Shown: piece by piece, positions 32,831-42,556 of the stretch
Numbering within the stretch: the stretch's first letter is position 1
Layout: every line of letters begins with the position of its first letter
Source: Streptomyces mangrovisoli
GTDB taxonomy: Bacteria > Actinomycetota > Actinomycetes > Streptomycetales > Streptomycetaceae
Direction: 5' to 3'
NCBI RefSeq assembly: GCF_000974985.2
Contig: NZ_LAVA02000001.1
Span: 101,671-165,670 of the forward strand
DNA: 64,000 nucleotides
The notes under the pieces: model-generated
Database searches by the model: none
Told to the model about the DNA's origin: nothing
The model's input: the letters and a program-made list of their open reading frames with translations, nothing else
Position numbers and translations under genes: made by a program

Positions 32831-34561
32831 ATGCTCGATCACGTCATCAAAGGGGCGACCGTAGTCGACGGGACGGGCGCACCCGCGTTCACCGCCGACG
32901 TAGGCATCCGGGACGGACGGATCGCCGTGGTCGGCAGGGTCACCGAGGCGTCCGGCGCCACTGAGGACGGCTCCGGGCTCGTGCTCGCGCCCGGGTTCGT
33001 CGATCCGCATACGCATTACGACGCCCAGTTGTTCTGGGATCCGTACGCGACGCCCTCGCTCAATCACGGGGTGACCACCGTCGCCGCCGGGAACTGCGGG
33101 TTCACGCTGGCGCCGCTCAACCCCGCGCGGCCCGAGGATGCCGACTACACGCGGCGGATGATGTCCAAGGTCGAGGGGATGTCGCTGGTCGCGCTGGAGG
33201 AGGGGGCGCCCTGGAGCTGGCACGGGTTCGGGGAGTACCTGGACGCCCTGGAGGGCCGCATCGCCGTCAACGCGGGCTTCATGGTGGGCCATTGCGCGCT
33301 CCGGCGGTACGTCATGGGCGCCGACGCGGTGGGCGGGCAGCCGTCGGCGGCCCAGCTCGAGGAGATGCTGCGGATCTTCCACGAGGCCATGGACGCGGGC
33401 GCCTGGGGGCTGTCCACCACCCAGTCCAGCACCCACTCCGACGGCGACGGGAAGCCGGTCGCCTCGCGGCACGCGCTCCCCGCCGAGCTGCTCGCCCTGT
33501 CGAAGGCGGTCGGCGAGCACGAGGGCACCCAGATCGAGGCGATCGTGGCGGGCTGCCTCGACCAGTTCGGCGACGACGAGATCGACCTGCTCGTGGAGAT
33601 GAGCGCGGCCGCCGGACGCCCCCTGAACTGGAACGTCCTCACCGTCGACGCCGCCGTCCCCGAGCGGGTGCCCCGGCAGCTGAGCGCGAGCGAACGGGCG
33701 CGCAAGGCGGGCGGACGGATCGTCGCCCTCACCATGCCGATCCTCACGCCCATGAACATGTCGCTCGGCACGTTCTGCGCGCTCAACCTCATCCCCGGCT
33801 GGGGGCCGATCCTCGGACTGCCGGTCCCGGAACGGATCGCGCGGCTGCGGGACGCCGACGTACGGGCCGAGATGCTGCGGCGCGCGCAGTCCAAGGAGGC
33901 GGGCGTCTTCCGGCGGCTCGCGAACTTCGGGCGCTACGTCATCGGCGACACCTACAGCGAGGCCAACGCCGGACTGACCGGCCGGGTGGTCCGCGACATC
34001 GCCGGCGAGCGCGGCCAGGAACCCTTCCACTGCCTGGTGGAGATCTGCGCCGCCGACGACCTGCGGACGGTCCTGTGGCCCATGCCCACCGACAACGACC
34101 CGGCCTCCTGGGCGCTGCGCGCCGAGACCTGGCGCCACGAGGACGTCATGCTGGGCGGCTCGGACGCCGGCGCCCACCTGGACCGCATGTGCGGGGCGCC
34201 GTACACCACCCGCTTCCTCGGCGACTGCCTGCGCGGCCGCGGACTGCTGGGCCTGGAGCAGGCCGTGAAGATGCTGACGGACGACCCGGCGCGGCTGTTC
34301 GGGCTGCGCGAGCGCGGCCGGATCCGGGAGGGCTTCCACGCCGACCTGGTGCTCTTCGACCCGGAGCGGATCGACGCGGGCCAGGCCACCCTGGTGCACG
34401 ACCTGCCCGGCGACAGCCCGCGCCTCGACTCCCGGGCGATCGGGGTGCGGGCCGTGTGGGTCAACGGCGTCGAGGCGATCCGGGACGACGTGGTGAGCGG
34501 GGCCGTACCGGGCCGGGTGCTGCGTTCGGGGCGGGACACGAGGACGGTGAGCACCCGGTGA
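32831..34561 (+). CDS. N-acyl-D-amino-acid deacylase-like amidohydrolase
   Basis: A 576-residue amidohydrolase-superfamily protein of the D-aminoacylase/dihydroorotase type. The metal-binding motif is FVDPHTHYDAQLFWDP (about residue 57), followed by SLNHGVTTVAAGNCGF (about 78), GHCALRRYVMG (about 156) and VMLGGSDAGAHLDRM (about 440, conserved aspartate). LFGLRERGRIREGFHADLVL near the end is the standard closing of the composite beta domain. Such enzymes hydrolyse N-acyl or cyclic amide bonds using one or two zinc ions. ATG 32831 sits after GAGGAGACC. Its stop overlaps the aldehyde dehydrogenase start (GTGA). It probably follows the operator-controlled LLM gene in one transcription unit, although a repeat element intervenes. 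Confidence 0.87.
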   Translation: MLDHVIKGATVVDGTGAPAFTADVGIRDGRIAVVGRVTEASGATEDGSGLVLAPGFVDPHTHYDAQLFWDPYATPSLNHGVTTVAAGNCGFTLAPLNPARPEDADYTRRMMSKVEGMSLVALEEGAPWSWHGFGEYLDALEGRIAVNAGFMVGHCALRRYVMGADAVGGQPSAAQLEEMLRIFHEAMDAGAWGLSTTQSSTHSDGDGKPVASRHALPAELLALSKAVGEHEGTQIEAIVAGCLDQFGDDEIDLLVEMSAAAGRPLNWNVLTVDAAVPERVPRQLSASERARKAGGRIVALTMPILTPMNMSLGTFCALNLIPGWGPILGLPVPERIARLRDADVRAEMLRRAQSKEAGVFRRLANFGRYVIGDTYSEANAGLTGRVVRDIAGERGQEPFHCLVEICAADDLRTVLWPMPTDNDPASWALRAETWRHEDVMLGGSDAGAHLDRMCGAPYTTRFLGDCLRGRGLLGLEQAVKMLTDDPARLFGLRERGRIREGFHADLVLFDPERIDAGQATLVHDLPGDSPRLDSRAIGVRAVWVNGVEAIRDDVVSGAVPGRVLRSGRDTRTVSTR

Positions 34562-36042
34562 CCTCCTCGCCCGCCCGTCCGGGGACCTCCTCGCCCGCCG
34601 GGCAGCGGCTGTTCGTCGGCGGCGACTGGACCGAGCCGGACGACGGCCACTACCCGGTGACCGACCCGGCCACCGAGGAGACCGTCGGCCTCGCCCCCGA
34701 GGCCTCGCGCGCCCAGGCCCGCGCCGCCTGCGCCGCCGCCCGCGAGGCCCTCGGCCCCTGGTCGCGGACCCCGCCCGAGGAACGCGCCGCCGTGCTCGCG
34801 CGGGCCGCCGCCGCCATCCGCTCGCGCGCGCGGCCGTACACCGAACTCGCCGTGGCCGAGACCGGCGCGACCACCGGGACCGCGCGCGCGATGCAGGTCG
34901 GCGTGGCCGCCGCCCGCTTCCAGCGCTACGCGCGCGTCGAGAGCGCCGAGTGGGCGATCCCGCCGCAGGTCAACGAGGCCGGACCGATGGGCAGGGCGGG
35001 CGTGTTCGGGGCGCTCGCGGTGCGCCAGCCGGTCGGGGTCGTCGCCTGCGTCACCTCGTACAACAACCCGTGGGCCAACCCGGCCGGGAAGGTCGCCCCC
35101 GCCCTCGCGATGGGCAACACGGTGGTGGTCAAACCCGCCCCGCAGGATCCGCTGTCGGTCTACCGGATGGCCGAGGCGCTGGAGGCGGCGGGCGTGCCGA
35201 GGGGGGTCGTCAACGTCGTCTCCGGCCGCTCGCCCGGGGTCGGGGAGGCCGTGGTCGAGTCGCCGGACGTCGACATGGTCAGCTTCACCGGTTCCACCGC
35301 CGTCGGACAGAGGATCGCCGAGGTCGCCGGGCGCAGCATGAAACGCCAGCTGATGGAGCTGGGCGGCAAGGGCGCGGCGCTCGTCCTCGACGACGCCGAC
35401 CTCGGCGCCGCGGTCGCCGGGATCGGCACCACCTTCTCCTTCTACAGCGGCCAGATCTGCACCGCGCCCACCCGGGTGCTGGCACAGCGGTCCGTGTACG
35501 GCCGGCTGGTCGAGCAACTGGCCGCCTATGCGGGCAGGTTGAAGATCGGTGACCCCAGGGCGCCGGGCACGGTGGTCGGGCCGGTGATCTCCCGCGAGCA
35601 CCGCGACCGCGTCGAGTCGTACGTCGAACTCGGCCGCAAGGAAGGCGCGGTGGTGGTCGCGGGAGGGGAACGCCCGCCGATGGAGCGCGGGTTCTATGTC
35701 GCGCCCACCCTGCTCGCGGACTGCACCGGCGACATGCGGGTGGCCCGCGAGGAGATCTTCGGACCCGTCGTGGTGGTGATCCCCTTCGACGACGAGGAGG
35801 AGGGCGTCGCCCTGGCCGACGACACCGACTACGGACTGATCGACTACGTCTTCACCGCCGACGTCGCCCGCGCCTTCCGCGTCGCCCGCCGGCTGCGCGC
35901 GGGCGGCGTCGGCATCAACACCGTGGGCCGCAACATGGAGGCCCCGTTCGGCGGCTTCAAGCGCAGCGGCGTGGGCCGCGACGTGGGCTCCTACGCCCTG
36001 CACGCGTACAGCGAGGTGCAGGCGATCGTGTGGCCGGGCTGA
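34558..36042 (+). CDS. Aldehyde dehydrogenase family protein
   Basis: A 494-residue NAD(P)-dependent aldehyde dehydrogenase. Landmarks are TSYNNPWANPAGKVAPALAMG (about residue 165), VVVKPAPQDPLS, SFTGSTAVGQRIAEVAG (about 242), ELGGKGAALVLDD with the general-base glutamate (about 265), SFYSGQICTAPTRVL with the nucleophilic cysteine (about 301), and EEIFGPVVVVIPFDD (about 398). It oxidises an aldehyde to an acid. The GTG at 34558 overlaps the stop of the amidohydrolase gene, so the pair is coupled. It is convergent with the CehA/McbA gene, whose stop is eight bases away. The aldehyde could come from the retro-aldol steps of the regulon, but this is speculation. Confidence 0.92.
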   Translation: MTSSPARPGTSSPAGQRLFVGGDWTEPDDGHYPVTDPATEETVGLAPEASRAQARAACAAAREALGPWSRTPPEERAAVLARAAAAIRSRARPYTELAVAETGATTGTARAMQVGVAAARFQRYARVESAEWAIPPQVNEAGPMGRAGVFGALAVRQPVGVVACVTSYNNPWANPAGKVAPALAMGNTVVVKPAPQDPLSVYRMAEALEAAGVPRGVVNVVSGRSPGVGEAVVESPDVDMVSFTGSTAVGQRIAEVAGRSMKRQLMELGGKGAALVLDDADLGAAVAGIGTTFSFYSGQICTAPTRVLAQRSVYGRLVEQLAAYAGRLKIGDPRAPGTVVGPVISREHRDRVESYVELGRKEGAVVVAGGERPPMERGFYVAPTLLADCTGDMRVAREEIFGPVVVVIPFDDEEEGVALADDTDYGLIDYVFTADVARAFRVARRLRAGGVGINTVGRNMEAPFGGFKRSGVGRDVGSYALHAYSEVQAIVWPG

Positions 36043-36050
36043 CCCCCGCG

Positions 36051-37478
36051 CTACGCCCGCACCGGTCCGAGGAACACCGGATTGGTGAACGCGGCCATCA
36101 CGCCCGGGACGGGGCCCGCCGCCGTCTCGTGGCGGACCTCGGCGCGGACGTACGACGCCTGCGCCGGGGTCGTACGCCACCGGAGGGACCCCGTGCCGGA
36201 CACCGGGAGCGGGCCGCTCGTGAGCAGCACGCCCTGGTCGGTGACGAGCCGCAGGGAGCAGCGCGGCGAGCCCGTCACCTCCAGCGCGACGGTCACCGGG
36301 GTGTCCGGTGGCGCGGTCAGCCGCTCCCCGACGCCCGCGTGGCGGCCGTCCGGCGCGGTGGCCGTGAGCGCGACGGTGACCGTGCGGGACTCGGCGACGT
36401 AGGAGCGGCCCGCGCGCAGGCCCGCCAGGACGGCGGCGCGGGTCAGGCCGTCGGCGAGCACGACCGTCTGGGGCAGCCCGACCGTGTCCGGGTCCCGGTG
36501 GGCGTCGCTGTTGCCCATCGCGGGCAGCGGGCGTCCGCCCTCGCGCACCGACGTCACCAGCGCCGCGTCCCAGGCCGCGAGCGCCGCCTCGTCGTCCGGG
36601 GTCCAGGGGCCGTTCCACACCTCGACCGCGTCCGCCTCCGCGAAGCCGAACCGCCAGCCGCAGCCCACGCAGTCGGCGCACGGGTGCGCGGGGACGACCA
36701 GACCGCCCGCTTCCCGGACCTGGCGCGCCACGGAGCCGAACACGCCGTCCCGGGCCCGGTAGCGCCAGTCGACGAAGGTGCCCGGGTCGGTGCCGAGCGC
36801 GAGCACGTGCCCGTTGCGGGTGGTGACCTCCTCGCCCAGCATGACCAGCAGGTCGTCGCCCGCCGCGTCGGCCCAGTGCGGGTGCGACGCGGGGGTGTTG
36901 TGGTCGGAGGAGTGCACGAAGTCAAGCCCGGCGGCGCGCGCGAGGGCGGCGATCTCGGCGGGCGTGCGGCGGCCGTCGGAGTGCCAGGAGTGCAGATGGC
37001 AGTCGCCCCGGTACCAGTCCCGGCCCCGCCCCGCGGCCCGCTCCGGCGGATACACCGGCACGGGCGTCACACCGGGTGCACCGGCGGTGAGCGTCACGGT
37101 GATCTCGTACGACAGCCCCTGCGGGGCCACCGTGTACGGGCCGAGGGCGAGGTGCCAGGTGCCCGCGCCGAGCGGGCCGGGGAGGTATCCCGGGGTCGCG
37201 TCGTCGGCGCGCAGGAAGAACTCCGTGCGCGCCCCGCCCGACCAGCCGCGGAACCCACCGCCGCCGAGGTCGGTGCCGCGCTCGTCGAAGACGCCGATGT
37301 CGAGCGCGTTGCCCGGGGTGCCCGCGGGCACGGAGGGCCGGTCGTAGGCGTAGGAGACGGCGATCTCGCGCGTCCCGGGCGGTACCTCGAAGGGTACGTA
37401 CACGTGGTCGGGGGAGCCGGGCGGCAGCGTGCCGCGCAGGGTCCGGGTGTCCGCCGGTGCGAAGCTCACGGTGTCCAC
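36051..37478 (-). CDS. CehA/McbA family metallohydrolase (PHP domain)
   Basis: A 475-residue protein with an N-terminal beta-rich domain (residues about 1-150) and a PHP-type metal centre: YRGDCHLHSWHSDGRRTPAEI (about residue 175) and DFVHSSDHNTPASHPHW (about 205), then GEEVTTRNGHVLAL (about 235) and VVPAHPCADC (about 285). CehA and McbA are the carbaryl and marbofloxacin-type hydrolases that gave the family its name; most members are uncharacterised phosphoesterase-like hydrolases. It starts at 37478 and is divergent from the LLM gene at 37609 with a 130-bp gap that lacks the shared operator. No signal peptide is obvious. Confidence 0.85.
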   Translation of the reverse strand: MDTVSFAPADTRTLRGTLPPGSPDHVYVPFEVPPGTREIAVSYAYDRPSVPAGTPGNALDIGVFDERGTDLGGGGFRGWSGGARTEFFLRADDATPGYLPGPLGAGTWHLALGPYTVAPQGLSYEITVTLTAGAPGVTPVPVYPPERAAGRGRDWYRGDCHLHSWHSDGRRTPAEIAALARAAGLDFVHSSDHNTPASHPHWADAAGDDLLVMLGEEVTTRNGHVLALGTDPGTFVDWRYRARDGVFGSVARQVREAGGLVVPAHPCADCVGCGWRFGFAEADAVEVWNGPWTPDDEAALAAWDAALVTSVREGGRPLPAMGNSDAHRDPDTVGLPQTVVLADGLTRAAVLAGLRAGRSYVAESRTVTVALTATAPDGRHAGVGERLTAPPDTPVTVALEVTGSPRCSLRLVTDQGVLLTSGPLPVSGTGSLRWRTTPAQASYVRAEVRHETAAGPVPGVMAAFTNPVFLGPVRA

Positions 37479-37608
37479 GGTAGGCGGGGACCCCGCGCGC
37501 CGTCACGGGCCGGCCCGGCCGGGAATGGTCGATGCCGACCGGTCGGTATGGACACCGGACCCGGCTGCCGGTACAGATGGACCAGCCACCCGCGGACGAA
37601 AGGCCGAC

Positions 37609-38454
37609 ATGCGCATCTCCGTCACGATCTTCCTCACCGACGAGACCGTCACCCCGGTCCGCCTCGCCCGTGAGCTGGAGGAACGCGGCTTCGCCGGACT
37701 CTGGCTGCCCGAGCACACCCACATCCCGGCCGAGCGCGCCACCCCCTACCCGGCCGGCGGGGAGCTGCCGCGCGAGTACACCCGCACCCTCGACCCGTTC
37801 GTCGCGCTCGGGCAGGCGGCGGCCGTCACCGAGCGGCTCGGCCTCGGCACCGGCATCACCCTGGTCGCCCAGCACGACCCGATCGACCTCGCCAAGCAGA
37901 TCGCGACCGTGGACCACCTCTCCGGCGGCCGCCTCACCCTCGGCGTCGGCTATGGCTGGAACGTCGAGGAGGCCGCCGACCACGGCGTCGAGTGGCGCAC
38001 CCGGCGCGAGCTGGTGCGCGACCGGATGGCGCTGATGCGGGCCCTGTGGTCCGACGAACCGACCGCCTACGAGGGCGAGTTCGGCAGCGTGCGGGCGAGC
38101 CACGCCTTCCCCAAGCCGGTGCAGAAGCCGCGCGGCCCGGTGGTGGGCCCGCGCACCCTGGTCGGCGGGATGGCGGGCCCGAAGCTGTTCGCCCACATCA
38201 GCGAGTACGCCGACGGCTGGCTCCCGATCGGCGGCCGCGGCCTGACGGAGTCCCTGCCGGTCCTGCGCACGGCCTGGGAGGAAGCGGGCCGAGACCCGCA
38301 GGCACTCCAGGTCGTCCCCTACGCCATCCTCCCCACCCCCGGAAAGCTGGCCCACTACGCCGAGTTGGGCATCGAGGAAGTCGTGATCCAACTCCCCCCG
38401 GCGGGAGAGTCGGAGATCCTCAACACCCTGGACGCACTGGCCACGTACCTGTAA
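37609..38454 (+). CDS. LLM-class F420-dependent oxidoreductase (TIGR03619-like)
   Basis: A 281-residue luciferase-like barrel with RISVTIFLTDETVTPVRLAR at the N-terminus, GFAGLWLPEHTHIPAER (about residue 28), AKQIATVDHLSGGRLTLGVG (about 95), GYGWNVEEAADHGVEW (about 114) and the late GYGxN-type segment common to F420-dependent actinobacterial members. It transfers hydride between F420 and an unknown substrate. AAAGG lies six bases before ATG 37609. It lies 156 bp upstream of fbiC, separated by a repeat element, so both may be transcribed together. No CTGAC-N5-GTCAG site is present. Confidence 0.87.
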   Translation: MRISVTIFLTDETVTPVRLARELEERGFAGLWLPEHTHIPAERATPYPAGGELPREYTRTLDPFVALGQAAAVTERLGLGTGITLVAQHDPIDLAKQIATVDHLSGGRLTLGVGYGWNVEEAADHGVEWRTRRELVRDRMALMRALWSDEPTAYEGEFGSVRASHAFPKPVQKPRGPVVGPRTLVGGMAGPKLFAHISEYADGWLPIGGRGLTESLPVLRTAWEEAGRDPQALQVVPYAILPTPGKLAHYAELGIEEVVIQLPPAGESEILNTLDALATYL

Positions 38455-38467
38455 CCCCCTGCCTTTA

Positions 38468-38537
38468 AGGGGCGCGAGGCTGTATCGATATGCGGCTCCG
38501 CCGCGTGGGCGCGACCAGCCCAGACGGCGCCGCACCC
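38468..38537. repeat. Copy 2 of the 70-bp Streptomyces intergenic element (inverted)
   Basis: Begins AGGGGCGCGAGG and contains ATGCGGCTCCGCCGCG and GGGCGCGACCAGCC. It is the reverse complement of the element at 32715-32784 with scattered substitutions. It fills half of the gap between the LLM gene and fbiC. GCGGCTCCGCCGC can fold into a hairpin. Confidence 0.75.
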
Positions 38538-38610
38538 GGCACTCGACCAGCACCCCCGCGGCGCCAGCCCGTCCCCCCGAACCGACGGAGTCCCTTCGTA
38601 TGCTCGCCTC

Positions 38611-41196
38611 ATGACGACTTCCGCGACCCCCGGAACCGGCCCCACCGAGAACTCCCTGCGGCGCGCCCTCAAACGCGCCCGCGACGGCGTCGCCCTCGAC
38701 GTCACCGAGGCGGCGGTGCTGCTCCAGGCCCGCGGTGCCGACCTGGAGGACCTGTGCGCGTCCGCGGCGCGGGTGCGCGACGCGGGTCTTCGGGCGGCGG
38801 GCCGCCCCGGCGTCATCACGTACTCGAAGAGCGTCTTCATTCCCCTGACCCGGCTGTGCCGGGACAAGTGCCACTACTGCACCTTCGTCACCGTGCCCGG
38901 CAAGCTCCGCAAGGCCGGGCACGGGATGTTCATGTCGCCCGACGAGGTGCTCGACATCGCGCGCAAGGGCGCCGCCCTCGGCTGCAAGGAAGCCCTCATC
39001 ACCCTCGGCGACAAGCCCGAGGACCGCTGGCCCGAGGCGCGCGAGTGGCTCGACGCGCACGGCTACGACGACACCATCGCCTACGTCCGCGCGATCTCGA
39101 TCCGCATCCTGGAGGAGACGGGGCTGCTGCCCCACCTCAACCCGGGCGTCATGACCTGGACGGACTTCCAGCGCCTGAAGCCGGTCGCGCCCAGCATGGG
39201 CATGATGCTGGAGACGACGGCGACCCGGCTGTGGTCCGAGCCCGGCGGCCCGCACCACGGCTCCCCGGACAAGGAACCCGCCGTGCGGCTCAGGGTCCTT
39301 GAGGACGCCGGCCGCTCCTCCGTGCCGTTCACCTCCGGCATCCTGCTCGGCATCGGGGAGACGTACGAGGAGCGCGCGGAGTCGCTGTTCGCGCTGCGCA
39401 AGGTCGCCCGCGCGCACCACGGCATCCAGGAACTGATCATCCAGAACTTCCGCGCCAAGCCGGACACGGCGATGCGCGCGGCGCCGGACGCCGAACTCGA
39501 CGAGCTGGTCGCCGCGGTGGCGGTCGCCCGGCACATCATGGGCCCGGGCGCCTGCCTCCAGGCCCCGCCCAACCTGGTCGACAGCGCCTACGAGCGCCTG
39601 ATCCGGGCCGGCATCGACGACTGGGGCGGCGTCTCCCCGCTCACCATCGACCACGTCAACCCCGAGCGCCCCTGGCCGCAGATCGACGAACTCGCCGAGC
39701 GCTCCCGGGCGGCCGGCTTCGAGCTGCGCGAACGCCTCTGCGTCTACCCGGAGTTCGTCACCCGCGGCGAGCCCTGGCTGGACCCGCGGCTGCTGCCGCA
39801 CGTCCGCGCGCTCGCCGACCCGGAGACCGGCCTGGCCCGCCCGGACGCGGTGGTCGAGGGGCATCCCTGGCAGGAGCCGGAGGACGCCTTCACCGCGTCC
39901 GGCCGCACCGACCTGCACGCCACGATCGACACCGACGGCCGCACCGGCGACCGGCGCGAGGACTTCGACGAGGTCTACGGCGACTGGGGCGCCCTGCGCG
40001 AGGCGGCCGCGCCCGGCATGGTCCCGCAGCGCATCGACACCGACGTCCGCCAGGCCCTCGCCACCGCCGCCGACGACCCGACCCGGCTCACCGACGCGGA
40101 GGCGCTCGCGCTGCTGCACGCCGACGGCCCGGCCCTCGACGCGCTGACGAAGATCGCGGACGACGTACGGAAGGCGGCCGTGGGCGACGACGTCACCTAC
40201 ATCGTCACCCGCAACATCAACTTCACCAACGTCTGCTACACCGGCTGCCGCTTCTGCGCCTTCGCCCAGCGCCGCACCGACGCCGACGCCTACACCCTCT
40301 CCCTCGACCAGGTCGCCGACCGCGCCCAGCAGGCCTGGGAGGTGGGCGCGGTCGAGGTGTGCATGCAGGGCGGCATCCACCCCGACCTGCCGGGGACGGC
40401 GTACTTCGACATCGCGAAGGCGGTCAAGGAACGCGTCCCGGGGATGCACGTGCACGCCTTCTCCCCGATGGAGGTCGTCAACGGCGCCACCCGCACGGGC
40501 CTGTCGATCCGTGAGTGGCTGACCGCCGCCAAGGAGGCGGGCCTCGACACCATCCCCGGCACCGCGGCGGAGATCCTCGACGACGAGGTCCGCTGGGTGC
40601 TGACCAAGGGCAAGCTGCCCGCGGCCACCTGGATCGAGGTCGTCACCACCGCCCACGAACTCGGCATCCGCTCGTCGTCGACGATGATGTACGGCCATGT
40701 CGACCAGCCCCGCCACTGGCTCGGGCACCTGCGCACGCTGGCCGAGGTGCAGCGCGAGACCGGCGGGTTCACCGAGTTCGTCACGCTGCCGTTCATCCAC
40801 ACCAACGCGCCGGTCTACCTGGCGGGCATCGCCCGGCCGGGCCCGACGGTGCGCGACAACCGGGCGGTCACCGCGATGGCCCGGCTGCTGCTGCACCCCT
40901 GGATCCCGAACATCCAGACCAGCTGGGTCAAGCTCGGCACGGAGGGCGCGGCCGAGATGCTCCGCTCCGGCGCCAACGACCTCGGCGGCACGCTGATGGA
41001 GGAGACGATCTCGCGCATGGCGGGCTCGTCGTACGGCTCCTACAAGTCGGTGCGGGACCTGGTCGCGGTGGCGGAGGCGGCCGGCCGCCCGGCCCGCCCG
41101 CGCACCACCCTGTACGGGGAGGTGTCCGAGGAGCGGCAGCGCGCGGCGGCGGCCTCGGACGGGCACCTGCCGGAGCTGCTGCCGGTGCTGGACTGA
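38611..41196 (+). CDS. fbiC: Bifunctional FO synthase FbiC (CofG + CofH), F420 biosynthesis
   Basis: An 861-residue fusion of two radical SAM enzymes. The N-terminal CofG half carries the cluster motif CRDKCHYC (cysteines 83, 87, 90). The C-terminal CofH half carries CYTGCRFC near residue 545 with [19 protein letters not shown] context. Together they join tyrosine and the diaminouracil riboflavin precursor to make FO, the deazaflavin core of coenzyme F420, using two S-adenosylmethionine radical steps. Actinobacteria have the fused form; archaea have separate CofG and CofH. The length is typical. The gene sits within reach of four likely F420 users (15414, 29768, 37609 and possibly 31579). ATG 38611 is preceded by only weak complementarity. 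Confidence 0.96.
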   Translation: MTTSATPGTGPTENSLRRALKRARDGVALDVTEAAVLLQARGADLEDLCASAARVRDAGLRAAGRPGVITYSKSVFIPLTRLCRDKCHYCTFVTVPGKLRKAGHGMFMSPDEVLDIARKGAALGCKEALITLGDKPEDRWPEAREWLDAHGYDDTIAYVRAISIRILEETGLLPHLNPGVMTWTDFQRLKPVAPSMGMMLETTATRLWSEPGGPHHGSPDKEPAVRLRVLEDAGRSSVPFTSGILLGIGETYEERAESLFALRKVARAHHGIQELIIQNFRAKPDTAMRAAPDAELDELVAAVAVARHIMGPGACLQAPPNLVDSAYERLIRAGIDDWGGVSPLTIDHVNPERPWPQIDELAERSRAAGFELRERLCVYPEFVTRGEPWLDPRLLPHVRALADPETGLARPDAVVEGHPWQEPEDAFTASGRTDLHATIDTDGRTGDRREDFDEVYGDWGALREAAAPGMVPQRIDTDVRQALATAADDPTRLTDAEALALLHADGPALDALTKIADDVRKAAVGDDVTYIVTRNINFTNVCYTGCRFCAFAQRRTDADAYTLSLDQVADRAQQAWEVGAVEVCMQGGIHPDLPGTAYFDIAKAVKERVPGMHVHAFSPMEVVNGATRTGLSIREWLTAAKEAGLDTIPGTAAEILDDEVRWVLTKGKLPAATWIEVVTTAHELGIRSSSTMMYGHVDQPRHWLGHLRTLAEVQRETGGFTEFVTLPFIHTNAPVYLAGIARPGPTVRDNRAVTAMARLLLHPWIPNIQTSWVKLGTEGAAEMLRSGANDLGGTLMEETISRMAGSSYGSYKSVRDLVAVAEAAGRPARPRTTLYGEVSEERQRAAAASDGHLPELLPVLD

Positions 41197-41279
41197 GCCG
41201 ACGGACCGCGCGGCGGCGGGCGGGCAGTACGATGATCCGACCCCCGATGGCGGGGGCCGAGTAGCTGAGGAGATGCGCC

Positions 41280-41852
41280 GTGCCTGGCCGAATACCCTCG
41301 TGGGCCTGGGTCAGCGGACTGACCGTGGGGGCCACCGCCGCGGTCCTCGTCCTGGCCGCCCAGGCGAACCACGGGACGCACCCCACGGCGTCGGCCACCC
41401 GCCCGCACGCCACCGCGTCCGCGTCCCCGCACGCCTCCACCACGCACGCGCCGAAGAAGAAGGCCTCCGCCGCCGCGGTCCCGGCCTCCTCCGGCAGCGG
41501 CCGCCGGGTCGTCTACTCGCTCGCGCAGAAGCGGGTGTGGCTGGTGGACGGGGACGACGTGGCGAGCCGCACCTTCACGGTGTGGCCGGGCACGGTCTCG
41601 CCCGACCCCGGCAGCTACACGGTCTCCGTGCGCCGGGACTCCACGACCGGCTCGGACGGGGTGAAGATCGAGCACATCGTCTACTTCGCCGCCAAGTCCG
41701 GCCTGAACATCGCCTTCTCCAACGCGGTCGACGGCTCCGAGCCGTCGCCCGCGTCCGGCACGCAGACGGGCGGCATCCGGATGCACACGGCGGACGGGGC
41801 GGCGCTGTGGACGTTCGGCTCGACCGGCACCAAGGTGACCGTCGTCAAGTAG
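41280..41852 (+). CDS. Secreted/membrane-anchored protein resembling an L,D-transpeptidase without the catalytic cysteine
   Basis: A 190-residue protein. Residues 8-28 form an uncleaved-looking signal anchor (WAWVSGLTVGATAAVLVLAA), 30-74 a Thr/Ala/His/Lys-rich linker, and 77-190 a beta-rich domain. Its layout resembles YkuD L,D-transpeptidases: RRVVYSLAQKRVWLVDGDDV at the start and TGGIRMHTADGAALWTFG (163-180) at the end. In active enzymes the last region reads HGCIRM; here threonine and glycine (163, 165) replace the histidine and cysteine. It is therefore probably a non-catalytic peptidoglycan-facing protein, if the fold assignment is right. GTG 41280 follows GAGGAG. It is convergent with the DUF2165 gene, six bases apart. 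Confidence 0.75.
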   Translation: MPGRIPSWAWVSGLTVGATAAVLVLAAQANHGTHPTASATRPHATASASPHASTTHAPKKKASAAAVPASSGSGRRVVYSLAQKRVWLVDGDDVASRTFTVWPGTVSPDPGSYTVSVRRDSTTGSDGVKIEHIVYFAAKSGLNIAFSNAVDGSEPSPASGTQTGGIRMHTADGAALWTFGSTGTKVTVVK

Positions 41853-41858
41853 GGCGGG

Positions 41859-42383
41859 TCAGTCGTCCCGGCCGGACGGCAGGTGGTTCACGATCAGGAC
41901 GACCCCGCTCAGCACGATGACGCGGGTCGCCGCGTCGAGGCCGTTCCAGGTCTTGGACTGCCACATCGCGAACCACTCCCCGCCGACGGCCACGAACCCG
42001 GCGCCGAACAGCAGCAACAGCATCAGCAGCCCGTACGTCGACACCTGGCGCGCGCGGGCGGTGTCGCGCCGCGCCCACAGCCAGGTCCCGGCGGTCAGCA
42101 CCAGCGCGGCGACGGTCTCCCACACGATGATCGCGACGTAGGCGGCGTCCTGGAGCCCCTTGCTGGTGATCGCCCGCCACATCAGGTCGTCGTCCCCGAA
42201 CGTGGTGTCCATCGCGAGGACATGCCGGACGAACTGCTGGTTCGTCCCGAAATCGGTGATGTTCCCGAAGGCGACCAGGGCGATGTAGAGGGCCACGGTG
42301 CCGGTGAGCAGCGTGGCGGCGAGCGGAAGCGCGCTCCGGGCGGCGGAGGGCGCGGCTGTGGTCGAAGTGGTGGGGGTGGCCAT
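41859..42383 (-). CDS. DUF2165-like integral membrane protein
   Basis: A 174-residue protein with four predicted helices: PLAATLLTGTVALYIALVAFG (about residues 19-39), DAAYVAIIVWETVAALVLTAG (about 75-95), YGLLMLLLLFGAGFVAVGG (about 115-133) and ATRVIVLSGVVLIVNHLP at the C-terminus. The loops GNITDFGTNQQFVRHVLAMD and WRAITSKGLQDAAY match DUF2165, a small membrane family of unknown function. ATG 42383 has GGAAGGAAA upstream; the frame is open farther upstream but there it is implausible as protein. It ends six bases from the preceding gene and is divergent from the gene at 42557. Confidence 0.82.
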   Translation of the reverse strand: MATPTTSTTAAPSAARSALPLAATLLTGTVALYIALVAFGNITDFGTNQQFVRHVLAMDTTFGDDDLMWRAITSKGLQDAAYVAIIVWETVAALVLTAGTWLWARRDTARARQVSTYGLLMLLLLFGAGFVAVGGEWFAMWQSKTWNGLDAATRVIVLSGVVLIVNHLPSGRDD

Positions 42384-42556
42384 GGCGGTTTCCTTCCCAG
42401 CCCCGCGGGCCGCCACCCGGGCGGCATTGAGCCACGACCGGACGGCATCTGGCCACGACCGGACACAGGTGGGCACCCGCACGCCAGAACCGGCCGTTCG
42501 CGGTCCATTACAGTGCTGAACTGTCGTAGGTACGGCGGTGCCATGAGGAGGTCGGT

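Noticed and set aside
36922..41166. A minus-strand open frame of over 1,400 codons opposite fbiC and the LLM gene
   Set aside because: It is the antisense shadow of fbiC, whose radical SAM motifs are intact on the other strand.
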